A stretch of 64,000 nt of DNA from Chinchilla lanigera (Eukaryota > Chordata > Mammalia > Rodentia > Chinchillidae), in contig NW_004955463.1 in assembly GCF_000276665.1 (NCBI RefSeq), positions 10,529,792 through 10,593,791 on the forward strand, in the 5' to 3' direction. Of this stretch, positions 23,688-36,660 are shown piece by piece. Made by a program: the position numbers and the translations under genes. Numbering within the stretch: position 1 is the stretch's first letter; the number at the start of each line of letters is the position of its first letter. Below the pieces are notes generated by a model. It was not told the origin of the DNA and ran no database searches. It worked only from the letters and a program-made list of their open reading frames with translations.

Positions 23688-25069
23688 ATTTTTGAAATGA
23701 ATGAAAAGGCAGCGATAAACTACCCAAGAGATTCTAGTTTGAAATATGTGCTCAAAATTTTGCCACAATTCCCCAATTTGCTGGTATAGTTATTCATTAA
23801 GTTATATTTTGTTGTATGATTAATATCTACGCAAGATTTTAAACTGGGACGAAAAGTTGCATAGATCTGTGAATCAAGTTTAACATAGCTGTTTCTAGAC
23901 ATTTGGGACATTTATTACGAGTGTTTGTGGGGCAAATGTTCATCTTTCCCACTGTGTTCTGTGTTGATAGACCAATTCTTTTGTGGTGGAATAAAATTGT
24001 ATTCACTACCCTGCATATTAAGTTTTGGGGGTACACCACATGGACTGATGTTCACCCCTCATACTCTAACAATTGCCAGATCAGCTTTAGGAGATGAAGA
24101 CTGTACAGGTCAGGTTTCTAAGTTTTGGTTCAAAACATTAAGGCATGTAAGAGAATGAAGCATTTTGGATGGTACAGCAAATCATTTCTTTTTCTACACC
24201 TTCCCCCACACTATAGACACTAGAAGAATTCTCCAAATGACAAAGGTGAAGTTAAAATGGAGAGATTTGAAAAACAGCACAATTTCTGATGTACAACCTC
24301 CTCCCTCACTTCCACTCAGGCACTGTGCTAGGTGATGAAGATGTAGAAATGATTGATTCTCCCCCTTTAAAATTGGGGGACAGGAGATATGAGAATAGAT
24401 AAAATATGGAATATTCTGATCATTTCTAAACACTGATTAAATAACAGAAATTTTGGGAGCAGAAGTCTCCCACTCGCAGCTCTGGGTTTCCTAAAGAAAT
24501 TAAGTGCCATGGAGAAGCATTGAAAATTTCCTATATGCTCAGGGGGAGTGTAAAACTGGTGGGAAGAGAAGGAGATGAAGAAGAGAGAATTTGTGGATGA
24601 CATTTGGGGACCAGCTTCAGGATCAGGTACCATGTACTACTTTTCTCCCTAAGGATCATGGGAATACTGGCTCTCGGGCTCCATCTGTGGAATTGTCAGC
24701 ATCAGGAAGGTCGCCAGTAACCATTCAAGGACATCGCCACCTAAGTAGGCCAGAGGAAGCTACAGCGATATTTAGATCATGAATGGGAACCTAAGAGATA
24801 AGCAGCAGGGACTTCTACAAATGCCTTTTTGGCTGTTTCCCAACAACAGCGTTCCAATGGTTTCTAAAGTCTTAACATTTCTAGCTTTTACCACAAGGCC
24901 TAACGTTATTAATGAAGACAAGAGGGGAGATTTTAAAAAATGCAGGAAGAGAGACACTAAATTAAGGGTTTAAAAATGTGACATATATGGGACTCGAAGG
25001 AAAGCCTATTGAATTTCCACAAAAGAAAAACAGAAATAACTACAATCACTGGCACTGCCACAAGAATGC
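23688..25069. other. No recognisable gene
   Basis: Unique-looking. Near 24310-24390 the words CAGGCACTGTGCTAGGTGAT and a GGGGGACAGGAGATATGAGA segment resemble a common ancient mammalian repeat, but I cannot assign it. Confidence 0.4.
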
Positions 25070-25200
25070 TGGCATAATTTTGTTATGTACCAGATGCTGT
25101 TCAAGTCCTTCTCATTGATTAATAAATTTAATGTTTAGAACACCCTTATGATTTAGGTACTCTTACCTTTCCCACTCTCTAAACAAGGAAACTCAGTACC
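25070..25200 (-). mobile_element. MIR fragment
   Basis: GTACCAGATGCTGTTCAAGT, then GATTTAGGTACTCTTACC and AACAAGGAAACTCAG follow the reverse-complement MIR order. Confidence 0.6.
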
Positions 25201-27889
25201 ATAGTTTGGATCTTGAACGTATCTCAAAGCCCTCTGTGCAACAGTCTTGGTCAACAAAGAAGACAGAAGCGGACAAAGAACTACATAGCTTCGCTATTTA
25301 GATGAGTGCTTGGGGACGGTGATGGAATATTTCAGGGAGTAGTGGGAGTTCTTCTGACCACTCAAGGCATGATATGCAAGAAGACAGCAGACCCTCAGTC
25401 TGTCCTTTTTGTCTCCTTTGCTTTCATGTGATGAGGTGAGCACTTTGGCTGGACTGGGATTTTTTGCCATTATGTATTGCTTTCTCACAGATCTAAAAGC
25501 AGTGGGATCAATGAATCATGGACAGGAACTTTCAAAAGTGTGAGCAATACACTTTTTTTCATTATAAGGTGGTTGTGTTGGATATTTTATTATAGTGACA
25601 AAAAGTTGACTGACACCTTTTAGTGTGACTGGGTTAATGTAAGCTGCATATGGTTGCATAGCTGTAAGTTAATCATCTAGTCTGACACTTAATACATATC
25701 AAAACAGTGATACAACTGCTTTATACATAAAATATAAAGAGTTGTGCTTGCATTTCCAATTCCATGGTTTCAGGAATGTATGGTTTCTCTCAATTTCCCC
25801 ATGAGGACTGACAAAATTTTAAGACATTGCCAAAAGTGGAAACAACATGAAAAAGAATCATGTTAAGAGGATATTTCTAATGACATTAGAAGGAAAGGAT
25901 CATATGAGTAAGTTTGATTATGCTATCTACTCTTAGGCAGATACTCTTATTTTCTCATCTTCTGAGTCTTAGAGCTGGATGAATGATTTTCTATGAGGAA
26001 CCCTTGCTTTGAAGTGATCTAAATTAAGGCCTTTGTTTCCTAGAGTGAACCCCTGAGAATATTGCATTGCTTGGAAGGCTGGTCCACTCTTTATTCCTTG
26101 GGTTATAGAAATTCATATATTCATATATGCCACAACAAACTGAAATATAAAATAGACTAACCCTAGCTAAATAGATACATAAAGAGTGTCATTCACCATA
26201 GAATTTCTGTCTTTCCTTATCCCACTAGCATTTAAAAATACATGTTAAGACTATTTCCCAGTTCCCTCTACTGGGAAAAAAGATGCCTTCTTGGTTGTTT
26301 TTCTTCCGTAGTCCAGAAAGCTAGAAGGGAAGCTTTGGTTAAGAAAAGAGTGTTAGAATCTTGCTGTGTGTTCCATTGTAGAGTAAATAGCCCTGGTCTT
26401 TCATTCAAGGCAGATCAAACCATGGACACATTATTCATTATTGTTTAGCTGCCTGGGTTTAGGATGAAATTACTAGCTGCCTGGGGACCCAGTATTTTAG
26501 GTTCAGATCCAGCTGTGCTCATAACACAAGGCACAATGCTTAGTGGCATTGTCAGCCATTTAACATAAAAAGAACATGCTGTAATCGAGTGGGGGCTATT
26601 CCACTGTGTCCCTCTAGGGCCCCATTTCAGGGAGCCTAGGAAATCTGCCACAGAGTTTTCAAAGGAGATGAACAGAAAACAGAAAATGGTCCAAGTAGAG
26701 CAAAGGTAATTTTTCTCTACAATTTTTTTCTTAAAAACAATTGTCAGTTTCTTTTCAAACATGTCCTCTTTTGATAAAATCATCTTTTAACTGTAAGTTA
26801 CTATCAGAATCCTAGTTTTATATCCATGCATAAGAATTAAATGAGTGTCAGAGGCTCCCTGAAATGTAATAGTGTATTTAAACCATCATGTTTGCCACAG
26901 TTCTTGAGAATTGGATGTGATTCTTAGCAAGAATAATGTTGCTTGCCATTAAAATAAATACTAAGGTTGAGTGTACAGAAATAATAAAGTCAAAGAGATG
27001 AAGTGGATTCTAGGTATATTAAATCTGGGGTAGCTTCAAATAACAGCTTTAAGCAATAACATGAAGCTTCCATCTTATATTCATAATGTCAGTTTGGTGT
27101 GGAAATGCTGGCTTTAAAATTCTAGCACCTAAGGTTTTCTTCTCCAAAGACTCCTTTGAGACATCATTTTAAATTCTTTTGAATATGGAAGCATAAAGTC
27201 ACCTATGGAGGACCCTCAAGTTTTGATAGGATGGATTCCTGCTGACATCTAGCCCTAGAATTGTTTCTCTTGAATTATTCATAAGTGAAAGAATGTCCAT
27301 ATGGACAAGTACACATTCCAAGAGGAGAGAACTATGGTAGAAAACTTTGGCAAGATAGAAAGAGAATGCCGATAGGTATGTATTTGTGAAGTTGTGGAAC
27401 AAACCTTATCAGGGATGAGATAGGTTAAGGAAGACAGTTGTACTGTAGGTATAGAATAAAAAATATAGCATATATTCAGCTCAAACTCCAGTAAAGATTT
27501 AAAGATTTTAAAAATAGTATCCCTTGAACATGGTTCTCCTTGCTTCTGTAAAAAAAAGTAATTCTATCTGATCTATTTGGAAGCTTCTAAATGTACAGTA
27601 AGGAATTCTGACTGTCCTGGCTATTTTAACTAGGTAGGTAAAGTCACACAAATCAGTGAAATTCACTGAGATTTCATTTACTTACCCGTACAATGGAACA
27701 ATTACTACAATTAAAACCCAAAGGGAGTAATATTTCAGAAAGTGCATTGCTAATTATGAAGAACTATGCAAATTTATGTCATTATACAGTATCTATTATG
27801 ATTAGGTAGCCAATGAATGAACAGGAACTTGAATGTAGGCTTTTGATAATTAAGGGGAATATTTTACTCACTGATAATAGCCTCAGGGC
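25201..27889. other. No recognisable feature
   Basis: Largely unique-looking. The 112-codon minus-strand frame at 26445-26783 carries no motif I recognise. Confidence 0.4.
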
Positions 27890-27950
27890 TTATAGCAAAG
27901 TCAAGCACATGCTAGATCCTTAAGTAAATGTTGGTTGAAAAAAATCATTG
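27890..27950 (-). mobile_element. Possible MIR or L2 3' fragment
   Basis: CAAGCACATGCTAGATCCTT followed by AAGTAAATGTTGGTTGAA resembles the shared 3' end of these old elements. Too short for a firm family call or strand. Confidence 0.3.
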
Positions 27951-30821
27951 TCTCATTTCTTCCAAAAAGACCTAGAAATATTCATTTAATTTTAGAATTC
28001 TCATGTAAAAGCCTTGCGCTTATGTCAGAAATATATAAGCATTGCAAGCCTCTTTTTTCTTCAATAAAATGGGAATATGATCTTACTTTCTAATCCCAAG
28101 GGATCTCTTTCAGTAATTAATTTGAAATTATTGAAATTTCCATGTCGAATCAATTATTGAAGTAATTGATAATTATTGGTTTTAATTCAATAATTAAACC
28201 TTGAAGCATGATGTGCATTCATATACACATCAAGCTGTTAATAATAATGTTAACATATAAACTAAATTGGGATCTACTGTGCAAATATGAAATTTATTTG
28301 TGATGTGCACCTCACTAAAATGTATAATTGACAATGACTTTGTTGCTCCTGAGGAAAATGAGAAAGATAGCCTTCAAGCAGCCTGGGTATATGTGTGTGG
28401 GCACACACACACACACACACACACACACCACACCAGTTCTGGACTTTGTTTTTAAATGTGACCTTATAATAATGAGTACAAAACAACTCTGTTTTTTAGT
28501 ACTGGAAATGCCAAACAGCTCCATCATGTTTTGGGTTTCCCCCAATTCCGTACTGTCTCCAAGAAATCAAAGTTTATTGCTATGAAAGTAACTGTGCCTC
28601 AGTTTTGTTGATCTACCAACAAAATATATCAGATAGCATCTCCTAAAATTTTGGGATAATGTTGATTAAGACTGACCTAAACTTTGTCCATATGCTGGCA
28701 ATAAGAAAATGATTTTCAAAATAATTTATACTATAAATAAGTGTGGGGGGCATATATTTAAAACATTTAAGCAATTGTTTTCAAGGGTCCTATAGCCCTT
28801 AAGAAGTACCATTTATAAACAAGTAATTGCTGCACTAGTTATAAATCTTCTTTATGTGTGTTAAAACAACAGATTCCTAAAGACCATTTTGATACAATTT
28901 GCTACCCTTTTTCCATGTACTGTATATATTTGAAAGATACAAACACTGTCTTTACTGTCTTAAGAGTATTCTAAAATTCAGGAGATTTTTCTTTGTTGAC
29001 GTTCAAACTAAACTATGCTCCCCACAAGCAGCCATAAGTATAAACAAACCCATAAACATTCATATGTTCACTCTGAAATATTGAGGTTATACTATATTCT
29101 TTTAGCACTAAGGAGAAGAACTGTATGTTGAGTCATTACTTTCTATAAGAACAAGAGCAGTAGTTTCCACTGCCTGCATGGGAACTTCCCACACAACCTT
29201 TGTAACAATAGGCACTGCAGAGTCTCTCCCATGGGCTCTGCCTTGTATCCTTGGAAGAATAATTCTTAACTCTCCTCACCTGGGATTTAGCAAAGAGCAG
29301 AGATCACTGAGGCCTGTTTTCCTTGGGGCATGGTCTGAATTACTTGTCCACTTGAATGATGGTCCTGGAAAAATGTCCAATTGATTGAACTGCCTGTTGT
29401 TTATTATTCTAATAGTCCTGAATAAAGTCTCAATGCTTCTCCATTAACACACAATGAAATTCTGGGGGAGCATTTCCACAGCACTTCAGAGCTTGTTAAC
29501 CTAAAAGTAATTGGACATATAAATTTGGAGGGCTTGTTTGTTCTGCCAGCATTAAGTGGAGGAAAAGAATGGCCATGTTTATCCTATTTAAGTATTCCAT
29601 TCCAAGAAAATATGCTGAAATAATGCTGACTATCCTGAATCATGAGAAGGGGAGAGAGTCTGGAAAGATACCACAGCTGTTATACTACTCTTGTTCAATC
29701 ACAAATGACCATGTATGGCTGCTCTGGCATCTGTATCTTTGTATGTAATGACACATGAAACAACAAATGTATCAGTCATGGAGATTACCTGCTGGCTCAT
29801 TTACACAACCCTAAGCCGAGTAGCATGTGAAATATAGTATTCATAGGGGATGGAAGGCTTGAGAGGGAACATCACAACAGTGGACATTTGAGCATCAAGT
29901 CAGACAGAAAAACACGTCAAGAACTTGGTAGACTAGGTGGATAATGGTTTTACCAAAGAAGAACAGGGAGCATGTTAGACTGGGCCAAGCACAAAGCTGA
30001 AAGGAGAAGGGGAGGAGAATTGAGATGAGCTGAGGACTTGGCAATAGAAATGATTTGCCACTGTCTTATCCAGATGAAACTCTGCTCTGTTGCTGTGATT
30101 TCTGTTGTATTCTTATTGCATCCACAGCTTTTGTGAGGCCTTTTCCTCACCTGGAAGTGCTTTAAATAGATGCAACCTCCTGGATACAGGCTTCCTCTTT
30201 CCTCCTTGAGATGATGTAGACAACCTACAAGGACAACTCTATAGGCGCCCAGTGGTTCAACCAGTTGAGCCCCTGAGATTATTAACAAGTGTCTTGCTTG
30301 GTCTCATTGCCCTGAAATAATTGTAAGTGATCCAGAGTAGTCATGAGCATGATGAAACTCGCCTGCTGTAGCAGACACTTCTAATATTTTACTTTGAATC
30401 TTCTTGGCTTCATCTATCTCTGGGCTTTCACCACAACTTTCCAGGTCCAGACACATTTGTGATGAGTAGCTTTCCATGGGCCTCGGTTAATATCCTGTGG
30501 CTATGTCTCCAAAGCACCATGATGCCTTCCCATCATGTGTCCTTCATGTCCATCCCAGGAGCCACCCTGTTGGTCCTAACAGATAAGATATCACAAGGTT
30601 GCCATGTACCTACTGTGTATGTGTAATCAGGAAGCGTTGAGGAATTCCTATGCCATGGGAGAAAATATTGACTAATAGGAAATGCATGTATTTCTCATCC
30701 TTCTGCTATAGACTATTCAATGACAAGTACTTGGAGGATAACTATGCGTGGTAGGAAGTGCTAAGGACAAAAGCTCTACACTGGGGAAAAAACCTGAAAT
30801 TTGAAGTATAGCATGAATTGG
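27951..30821. other. No recognisable gene
   Basis: Unique-looking sequence with one (CA)n tract at 28402. Frames at 28274-28585 merely translate that tract. The 112-codon minus frame at 29950-30288 has no detectable motif. Confidence 0.4.
28402..28429. repeat. (CA)n microsatellite
   Basis: Pure CA run of about 28 bp. Confidence 0.95.
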
Positions 30822-31222
30822 TGTTCTAGTTACTCTCTTATTGTTGGAGCAAACTATTAGATACCCACAAGTTAAAGGAGGAAGGATTTATTTTTGGTCC
30901 AATTTGTAGCGGTTTCAGTCTATAGTCTGCAGGCTCCAAGGCAGGGAAGCAAGGCAGAGGAGAAAGAGCTCATGACACGGCAGAAAGGGAAAAGAATGAG
31001 ATTAGGGGGAGGGAGGGAGGGAGAGAGATCCTTCAGGCTATGCCCCACCCCCAGTGACCCAGTTCCTCCAACCAGGCGTCACTCTCAACATCACAGAGAG
31101 CTAAATGGAGTAGCCAACTACTCCACTGATGAGCACCAGGACCCTATGACCTAATCCCCTTCTGAAAGCCTCTCTGAGGGGCACATGAGGCTTTGTGGGG
31201 AAACGAGATAGGAACCACAACA
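30822..31222 (-). mobile_element. MaLR-type solo LTR, copy 3
   Basis: Same family as the LTRs at 5504 and 6266. The plus strand starts TGTTCTAGTTACTCTCTTAT and ends GGAACCACAACA. ATTGG at 30817-30821 and ACTGG at 31223-31227 form a 5-bp duplication with one mismatch. Contains a short (GGGA)n patch near 31004-31027. More diverged than copies 1 and 2. Confidence 0.78.
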
Positions 31223-32104
31223 ACTGGGTTAACAGAGCAGAGCCCTTTAGGGCATTATAAAGCAAGTCATGTCTTCCTATTACAAAGTATTCAATCTTAA
31301 ATTGTTTGAGACATTTGCTGTTATTCTTTTAGATTTTGGAAACATTTATAAATGTAACTTCCACAAAGGTCATCATGAGACATACACAATAAGTTTCATT
31401 TTATACCATGTAGAATCCTCCTTGATAACATACCTTATATTCACTCATTTCCATACTCTGCTTTATGTATTTTTTTTCCACTTCCTCTGTAGAATTCCAG
31501 TTTCTAAAAAAATTAGTGAGATAAAAGCCATTGCCTCAGGCCCTACATTAACTTACTAGGACACATCCATAGAGGTCTGCCAGGAAACTGGCAGAAGATC
31601 ATCCTACCTTGTATATTGCTGACTTAAGTAGTTGGTAGACAATCCAAATGGCGGGAAATGCTAGGCATAGAAACTATGTTTATTAAGAGAAAAAGAACGA
31701 AACTTGAGGTAGCTTCATGAACTGGGTTATTGTAACAGAATACTGAGGGACCTTCCAATAATTTAAATCTTCACATGAAGTGCAAAATTTTGGGAACTGT
31801 CTTTTATAAGGCATTTGCTTTGGTTGTTAGATACTTAGCAATATGTGTATCCCTGCTGGTTTAGAGAGTTCTGAAAGGGTCTACAATGAACAAAAGGACA
31901 TCAGAGGCTGAGAAGCCCAATCCCATTGCATACAAATTCTGATTTGTTGCAGAAAGATAACTATTTTGGTTCTTAAGTGCTCTAAATGAAATATCTCAGT
32001 TTACACGGGGAGGCTCTTGAAGGCCAAGAAGGTATTGTTTCTGAGTGGAGAAAAAGAACTATTATACATTCTATGATAATGTTTCTCAGGGTACTTGGGA
32101 TTTG
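31223..32104. other. No recognisable feature
   Basis: Unique-looking. The 96-codon plus frame at 31269-31559 has no domain I recognise. Confidence 0.4.
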
Positions 32105-32345
32105 GAATTTTTGAGTTTGTTTTTAATTGTAAATTGACAAATTATGGATGTATATATTATGGATTAAAAGTGATGCTATTTATGAATACAATGTAGTATT
32201 ATGAAGTCAAAGTAAGTAATATATCTATCATCTCAAATAGTTATCATTTTTCATGGTAAGAATTTGAAATTTATTAGTCTTAGAAATTTTGAACCATACA
32301 CTATATTACAATTTGTTACTTTCCCATGCTTTGCAATATATCTCA
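32105..32345 (-). mobile_element. L1 3'UTR fragment (old)
   Basis: Plus-strand words AATATATCTATCATCTCAAA near 32218 and TAGTTATCATTTTTCATGGT near 32238 match the reverse complement of old L1 3'UTRs. Confidence 0.6.
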
Positions 32346-33556
32346 ATGAAAAAATATGCCTTCAAACACACAGCCACCTTATCTTTGACAAAGGAGCTAA
32401 ACATGTTCACTGGAAGAAAGATAGCCTCTTTAATAAATAGTGCTGGAAAAACTAACTTTCCACATTCTGAAGACTGAAACTAGACCTATGTCTATCAACA
32501 TGCACTAAATTTAAGTCAAAATGGATCAAAGATCTAAATACTAAAACAGAAACAGGGAATCTACTGGAAGAGAAAGTAGGTAGAAATCTTGAAAACATAG
32601 AAGTAGGCGGAGAGTTCATGAACCAAAATCAAACTGCACCAGAAATACTTCAAAGAATCAACTGGGATCTCACCTTATTGAAAAGTTTTTGCACACCAAA
32701 AGAAGTCACCAAAAGAGTAGAAAGAAAACCCATGAATTGGGAAAAAATTTTAGCCAACTGTGTCTCAAAAAAGGACTTCTATCTAGAACATATAAAGAAT
32801 TTAAAAAATCAGTCCCCCAAAATTCAAAGGCCCAATCCAAAAATGAATATGTGAGATGAATACATACTTCTCAGATAAAGAAATACTAATGACAAATGAA
32901 TATACAGACAAATGATCAACATCACTGGTCATTCAAGAAATGAAAATTAAAATAGCACTGATTTCATCTCACCCCAGAAAGAATGGCTATCATCAAGAAA
33001 TCAAACAATAACAAATACTGGAGAGGCTGTGGAGATAAAAGAACACTTCTCTGCTGCTGGTGGGAGTGTAGACTGGTGAAACCACTGCGGAAATCAGTGT
33101 GGAGATTCCTCACAAAACTAGGATTAGAAGTCCCACTTAACCCAGCTATTACCCCTATTTTCCCAGAAGAATTAAACACATCATACCACAGCAATATATG
33201 TGCACCGATGTGTATAGCAGCACAATTTGTAATAAATAAATCTGAAAACAACCCAAATGCCCATCAATAGAGGAATGGATAAAAAAGAAGTGGTATTTTT
33301 ATACAATGGAGCATTACTCAGCTATAAAGATAAACTTGAGGCTTTTGTAGGTAAATGGATGCAACTAGAGACCATACTCATAAGTGAAATAAATCAGACT
33401 CACTTATGTAAACATATTATCTCCCTAGTGTAAGAAACTGAAAGAGTAAATAAAACCCAAAATGTACAATAGATATTATGAAAGGGAAAGAAATTGTATA
33501 AAAGAAGGAACAGCTGGGATGAGGAAAAGGATAAAAAGAAAAAAAGAACGGAAAAT

Positions 33557-34158
33557 TGTTGGAGACCACTACAAAGTGGCTCTGAGCTGGATTTAATGTT
33601 AACCAACTGGCTTTCAGTGTTTACTTGTGAGCTGCCTGAAGCTTAGGCACCTTGTCTGGGGATGGGCAGGGGACTCATGGAAAGTAAACCTCTGTGAGTC
33701 CCTAGTCACCCTGAGGCCTGTATTGGCCTGTGAAGCTGTGACTCCTCAAAGGACAAGATAAGGCCACAGCTGAGGATATTTGGCTCCAACCCCAATTAAC
33801 TACAAGGAGACTGCAGCTGCAGGCTCCACACTCCTACAGTAAATACCAACCTAAAGATAAGGTAGTTCTCCTGATTGACATAATTTACTACTTAGGAAAA
33901 TTCTCCCAAGGTCCTGTGAGATTCCTGTGTTTTCTTGAGTATCTTCCTCCTTTGTTTGAAAACCAAATAAATACAGTTTAGAAAAAGAAGTCTTGGCCTA
34001 AACTCAGAGAATATTGAAGCTATAAGTGAGTTAGTCCCTCCTGGAGCCCTGAAATCACTTCAATTGTCTCATTTATTTAAGTCTTTGCCATCCACTCACT
34101 TGGGAGATTATGGGCCTGATCAGTCTGCAATAACTAAGGGTTATTAACCCAAGAGAAA
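33557..34158 (+). mobile_element. Solo LTR, probably ERVK-like, inside L1 3'UTR
   Basis: Begins TGTTGGAGACCACTACAAAG, carries AATAAA at about 33966 and ends near a CA with L1 3'UTR on both sides. Length about 600 bp with no internal viral genes. The TG start and the TGTTGGAGACC wording fit rodent class II LTRs. GAAAAT precedes it, but a clean matching 6-bp duplication on the other side is not visible, so the right boundary is uncertain by about 10 bp. Confidence 0.6.
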
Positions 34159-34180
34159 ACATATATATATATATATATAT

Positions 34181-34274
34181 GGACTGAGGATTTAGCTCAG
34201 CGGCACAGTGCCTGCCTGGCAAGTGCAAGGTCATGAGTTTGACTTCCAGTACTGGAAAAAAAAGAAAAAAAAAA
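34181..34274 (+). mobile_element. ID-type SINE
   Basis: GATTTAGCTCAGCGGCACAG, CTGCCTGGCAAGTGCAAGG and a changed B box (GTTTGACTTCC), then an A-rich tail. AGAAAACATATATATA occurs on both sides (34154 and 34275), the left copy extended by extra AT units. It sits in the 3'UTR of the surrounding L1. Confidence 0.9.
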
Positions 34275-34984
34275 AGAAAACATATATATAAATATATGGA
34301 TAGCTGGGATAATTGTACTACTGATGTCTAATGTTTTATTGAAAGGAACAGTTTAATGCTTAAATTTTTTGACCAATTTTAAATGCTTATATCTGGTAAT
34401 CTGAACAACTAATTTGAAGACAATAATATGAACTCCAACAATCATTGTTGAATTTCTATCATCTTTAGTGAAGTTCTGTATCACTTCTAATTTTTTTATT
34501 ATTTTTTATTCTCTTTAATGGTTTGATCAGTCTTGCATTCTTTCATCTGGTAATCTGAGCAACTTAACTGAAGTTAACAATATGTACTATAACAACCACT
34601 GTTAATTCCTATCATTTTGTCTTGAAACTGTGTCATTTTCATTTTTTTAAAATTTTTTTGTCAATATTGCTGTTATTTTGTTATTTTTAAATTCTCTTTA
34701 AAATAAAGAAAAATTTTTTAAAAAGAAAGAAAGAATATTCCTTTGGACTAATTAAGGTTTGGTATTTTTCCACCATCTGTAATTTTCCAGTCTCCAGTCT
34801 CCTGTGACCATCAGTCTACTATTTCTTTGAGTTTACTCATTTTAGCTTCTAAGCATAAGTAAGAATGTAATGTATTTGTTTTCTTGTGCCTGACTTATTT
34901 AACTTAACATGATTTTCTCCAGTCCTATCTGTGTTGTTGCAAATGGCAACATTTCTTTCTTTTTTAAATTTGTAATGACATTCC

Positions 34985-35012
34985 CATATATATATTATAT
35001 ATATACACACAT

Positions 35013-35049
<37 letters not shown>

Positions 35050-35060
35050 CATATATACAT
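34985..35060. repeat. (TA)n(CA)n(TA)n microsatellite
   Basis: Alternating purine-pyrimidine tract inside an antisense L1. Confidence 0.93.
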
Positions 35061-35235
35061 ATTTCAGAGTTTCATCTGTTTATCTAATGGTTTGATTCCA
35101 TGTCTTGGCTAATGTTAATATTGCTGTGATGGAATACAAAACAGCAGATATTTTTTCAAAATACTCATTTCAAATCTTGGAGTATATATTCAAAAGTGGG
35201 ATTGCTGAGTCATATCCTTATTTTAATTTTAGTTT

Positions 35236-35409
35236 TTTTGTTTGTTTGTTTGTTTGTTTTTTTGTCTTTTTTGAGACAGGGTCTTGCTATGCAGTGCAGG
35301 CTGGCCTTGAGCTCACTTTGTAGCCCAGGCTGGTCTCGAACTTGCAACGATCCTCCTGCCTCAGCCTCCCAAGTGCTGGGATTACAGGCATGTGCCACCA
35401 CACCGGGCT
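35236..35409 (-). mobile_element. B1-type (7SL-derived) SINE
   Basis: Minus strand contains GCCTGTAATCCCAGCACTTG and GAGGCAGGAGGATCGTTGCA, then CCAGCCTGGGCTACAAAGTG followed by a second GGCCAGCCTGCACTG, i.e. the internal duplication typical of rodent B1. A-rich tail at its 3' end. TAATTTTAGTTT at 35224-35235 and 35410-35421 is a perfect target-site duplication. Confidence 0.95.
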
Positions 35410-35520
35410 TAATTTTAGTTTTATAGGAAACTTCCATGTAGTTTTCCATAACTGTTATTCTACTAACTTACATTCCTGCAAATAGTGTACAATATTTTCC
35501 TTTCCTACAGAGACTTCTTG

Positions 35521-36660
35521 GCTTTTCAGAGACAATTTGTTTTAAAATTAGTGGTCATGAATTGTGTTACTTCGTGGCTGTTCAAAAATTTCAGTGCATA
35601 TCTTTAAAGGGATTAGGCACACATTTGATACTTTGGCAAATTCCTGAACCCTGAGATTGTATACTGTAGAGAATATTCATGTTGAAGATAATCTCTACAG
35701 GAGATCACAAGCAACAGCAAAATCATCCAAAAATTTTACACAACCAGTTCATATATGGAAAGTTATCATTACTATTATGAAGGCAAAGATTTCAAGGTAT
35801 AAAATCATTCTCTGTGAGAATGATTCCAAAGCATTTGAATACAAATAGAAAATAAGAAAGAAAATTAATGGGTCTCAGCCTATTCAAAATTCTACCAAGT
35901 CATCATGGCAGCACTCCAGCATGGCAAGGGGCCCAAAAACAACAATGTGTCACTCCAAAATTAATTCTAGTGTGCTTTTTTCCCCAAGCCTAGCCTCAAC
36001 TTCTTGTTTCCTTTTTGGCCATGCACCCAACACTCCGCAAATCAGCTTTTGTTATGTCCCTCTGATCACCCATGTAAACCCCAACACCAGCCCAGCCCTT
36101 AAATTCTTTTTCTCCAAGCTTCCCCTTTCAGAGGGTACTTTCGTTCTCCTGAAGCCTTCCTGAGCCCACAATAAGGGCTCTTTTTATTTTTGTTCTCTTT
36201 CTCTTTCTCTTTTTTGTTCTTTTTTTCTGTTCTCTTTTTTGTTCTCTTTTTCTTTTTGTTCTCTTTCTCTTTCTCACCAAAAGAAAAAAACCTTATAAAA
36301 ATCAGTATGGTAGTTTTGTTTGTGAACATTTAGATTAATGTAAAGTCAAGAATTATTTGTAATGGTGATTTGCTGGCATAAGTAACTACTTGGATGTATT
36401 ACAAATTTAACAATGTGATTATCCTTTAATCCTGCCTCCTAATGATGTACTTTACCTAGGAAATAGGATCAGATCATGGTATTACCCTAATAGCCTGACT
36501 TTTCCCAAATATTTGTCAGGAATTACTTATAGATTTTGGAAGTCAACATTGGGACCATATTAGGCAAGGATGTTGTTGCATACTTTCACAAAAACATTCT
36601 CTTTGGAGATCATGTGGGGGCTGTCAAAATAGGAATTGTCATAAAGAGGTACTTTTTCTC
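35521..36660. other. Unassigned, with possible LTR remnant
   Basis: Around 35876-36175 a C-rich stretch with CCCTTTCAGAGGGTACTTTC and CACAATAAGGGCTC resembles the R/U5 part of a retroviral LTR, but I cannot place ends or a duplication. The 80-codon plus frame there has no recognised domain. A (TTTCTC)n-type pyrimidine tract follows at 36180. Confidence 0.3.
36180..36278. repeat. TTTTTGTTCTC / CTTTCT pyrimidine repeat
   Basis: About 100 bp of imperfect TTGTTCTCTTTCTC-like units. The lysine-rich minus-strand frame across it is a translation of the repeat. Confidence 0.9.

Larger units (their letters stand above)
32350..34735 (+). mobile_element. L1 ORF2 C-terminus and 3'UTR, split by LTR and ID
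   Basis: Starts in ORF2 near 32361 (CACACAGCCACCTTATCTTT) and carries peptide pieces KSFCTPKEVTKRVERKPMNW and KSVWRFLTKLGLEVPLNPA, with frameshifts. The codon following NKYW near 33020 is AGA, not a stop. The 3'UTR is interrupted by an LTR at 33557-34158 and an ID at 34181, then resumes with two tandem 3'UTR units near 34360-34640 and an A-rich end near 34735. Confidence 0.9.
34745..35520 (-). mobile_element. L1 3' region (old), split by B1
   Basis: The plus strand reads as the reverse complement of L1 3'UTR and ORF2 C-terminus, for example AAAGTGGGATTGCTGAGTCA near 35195 and CCATGTAGTTTTCCATAACT near 35433. It contains an AT/CA microsatellite at 34985-35060 and a B1 insertion at 35236. Confidence 0.8.

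Noticed and set aside
28130..28200. AT-rich palindromic words around TCAATTATTGAAGTAATTGA
   Set aside because: Short and imperfect; expected by chance in sequence this AT-rich.
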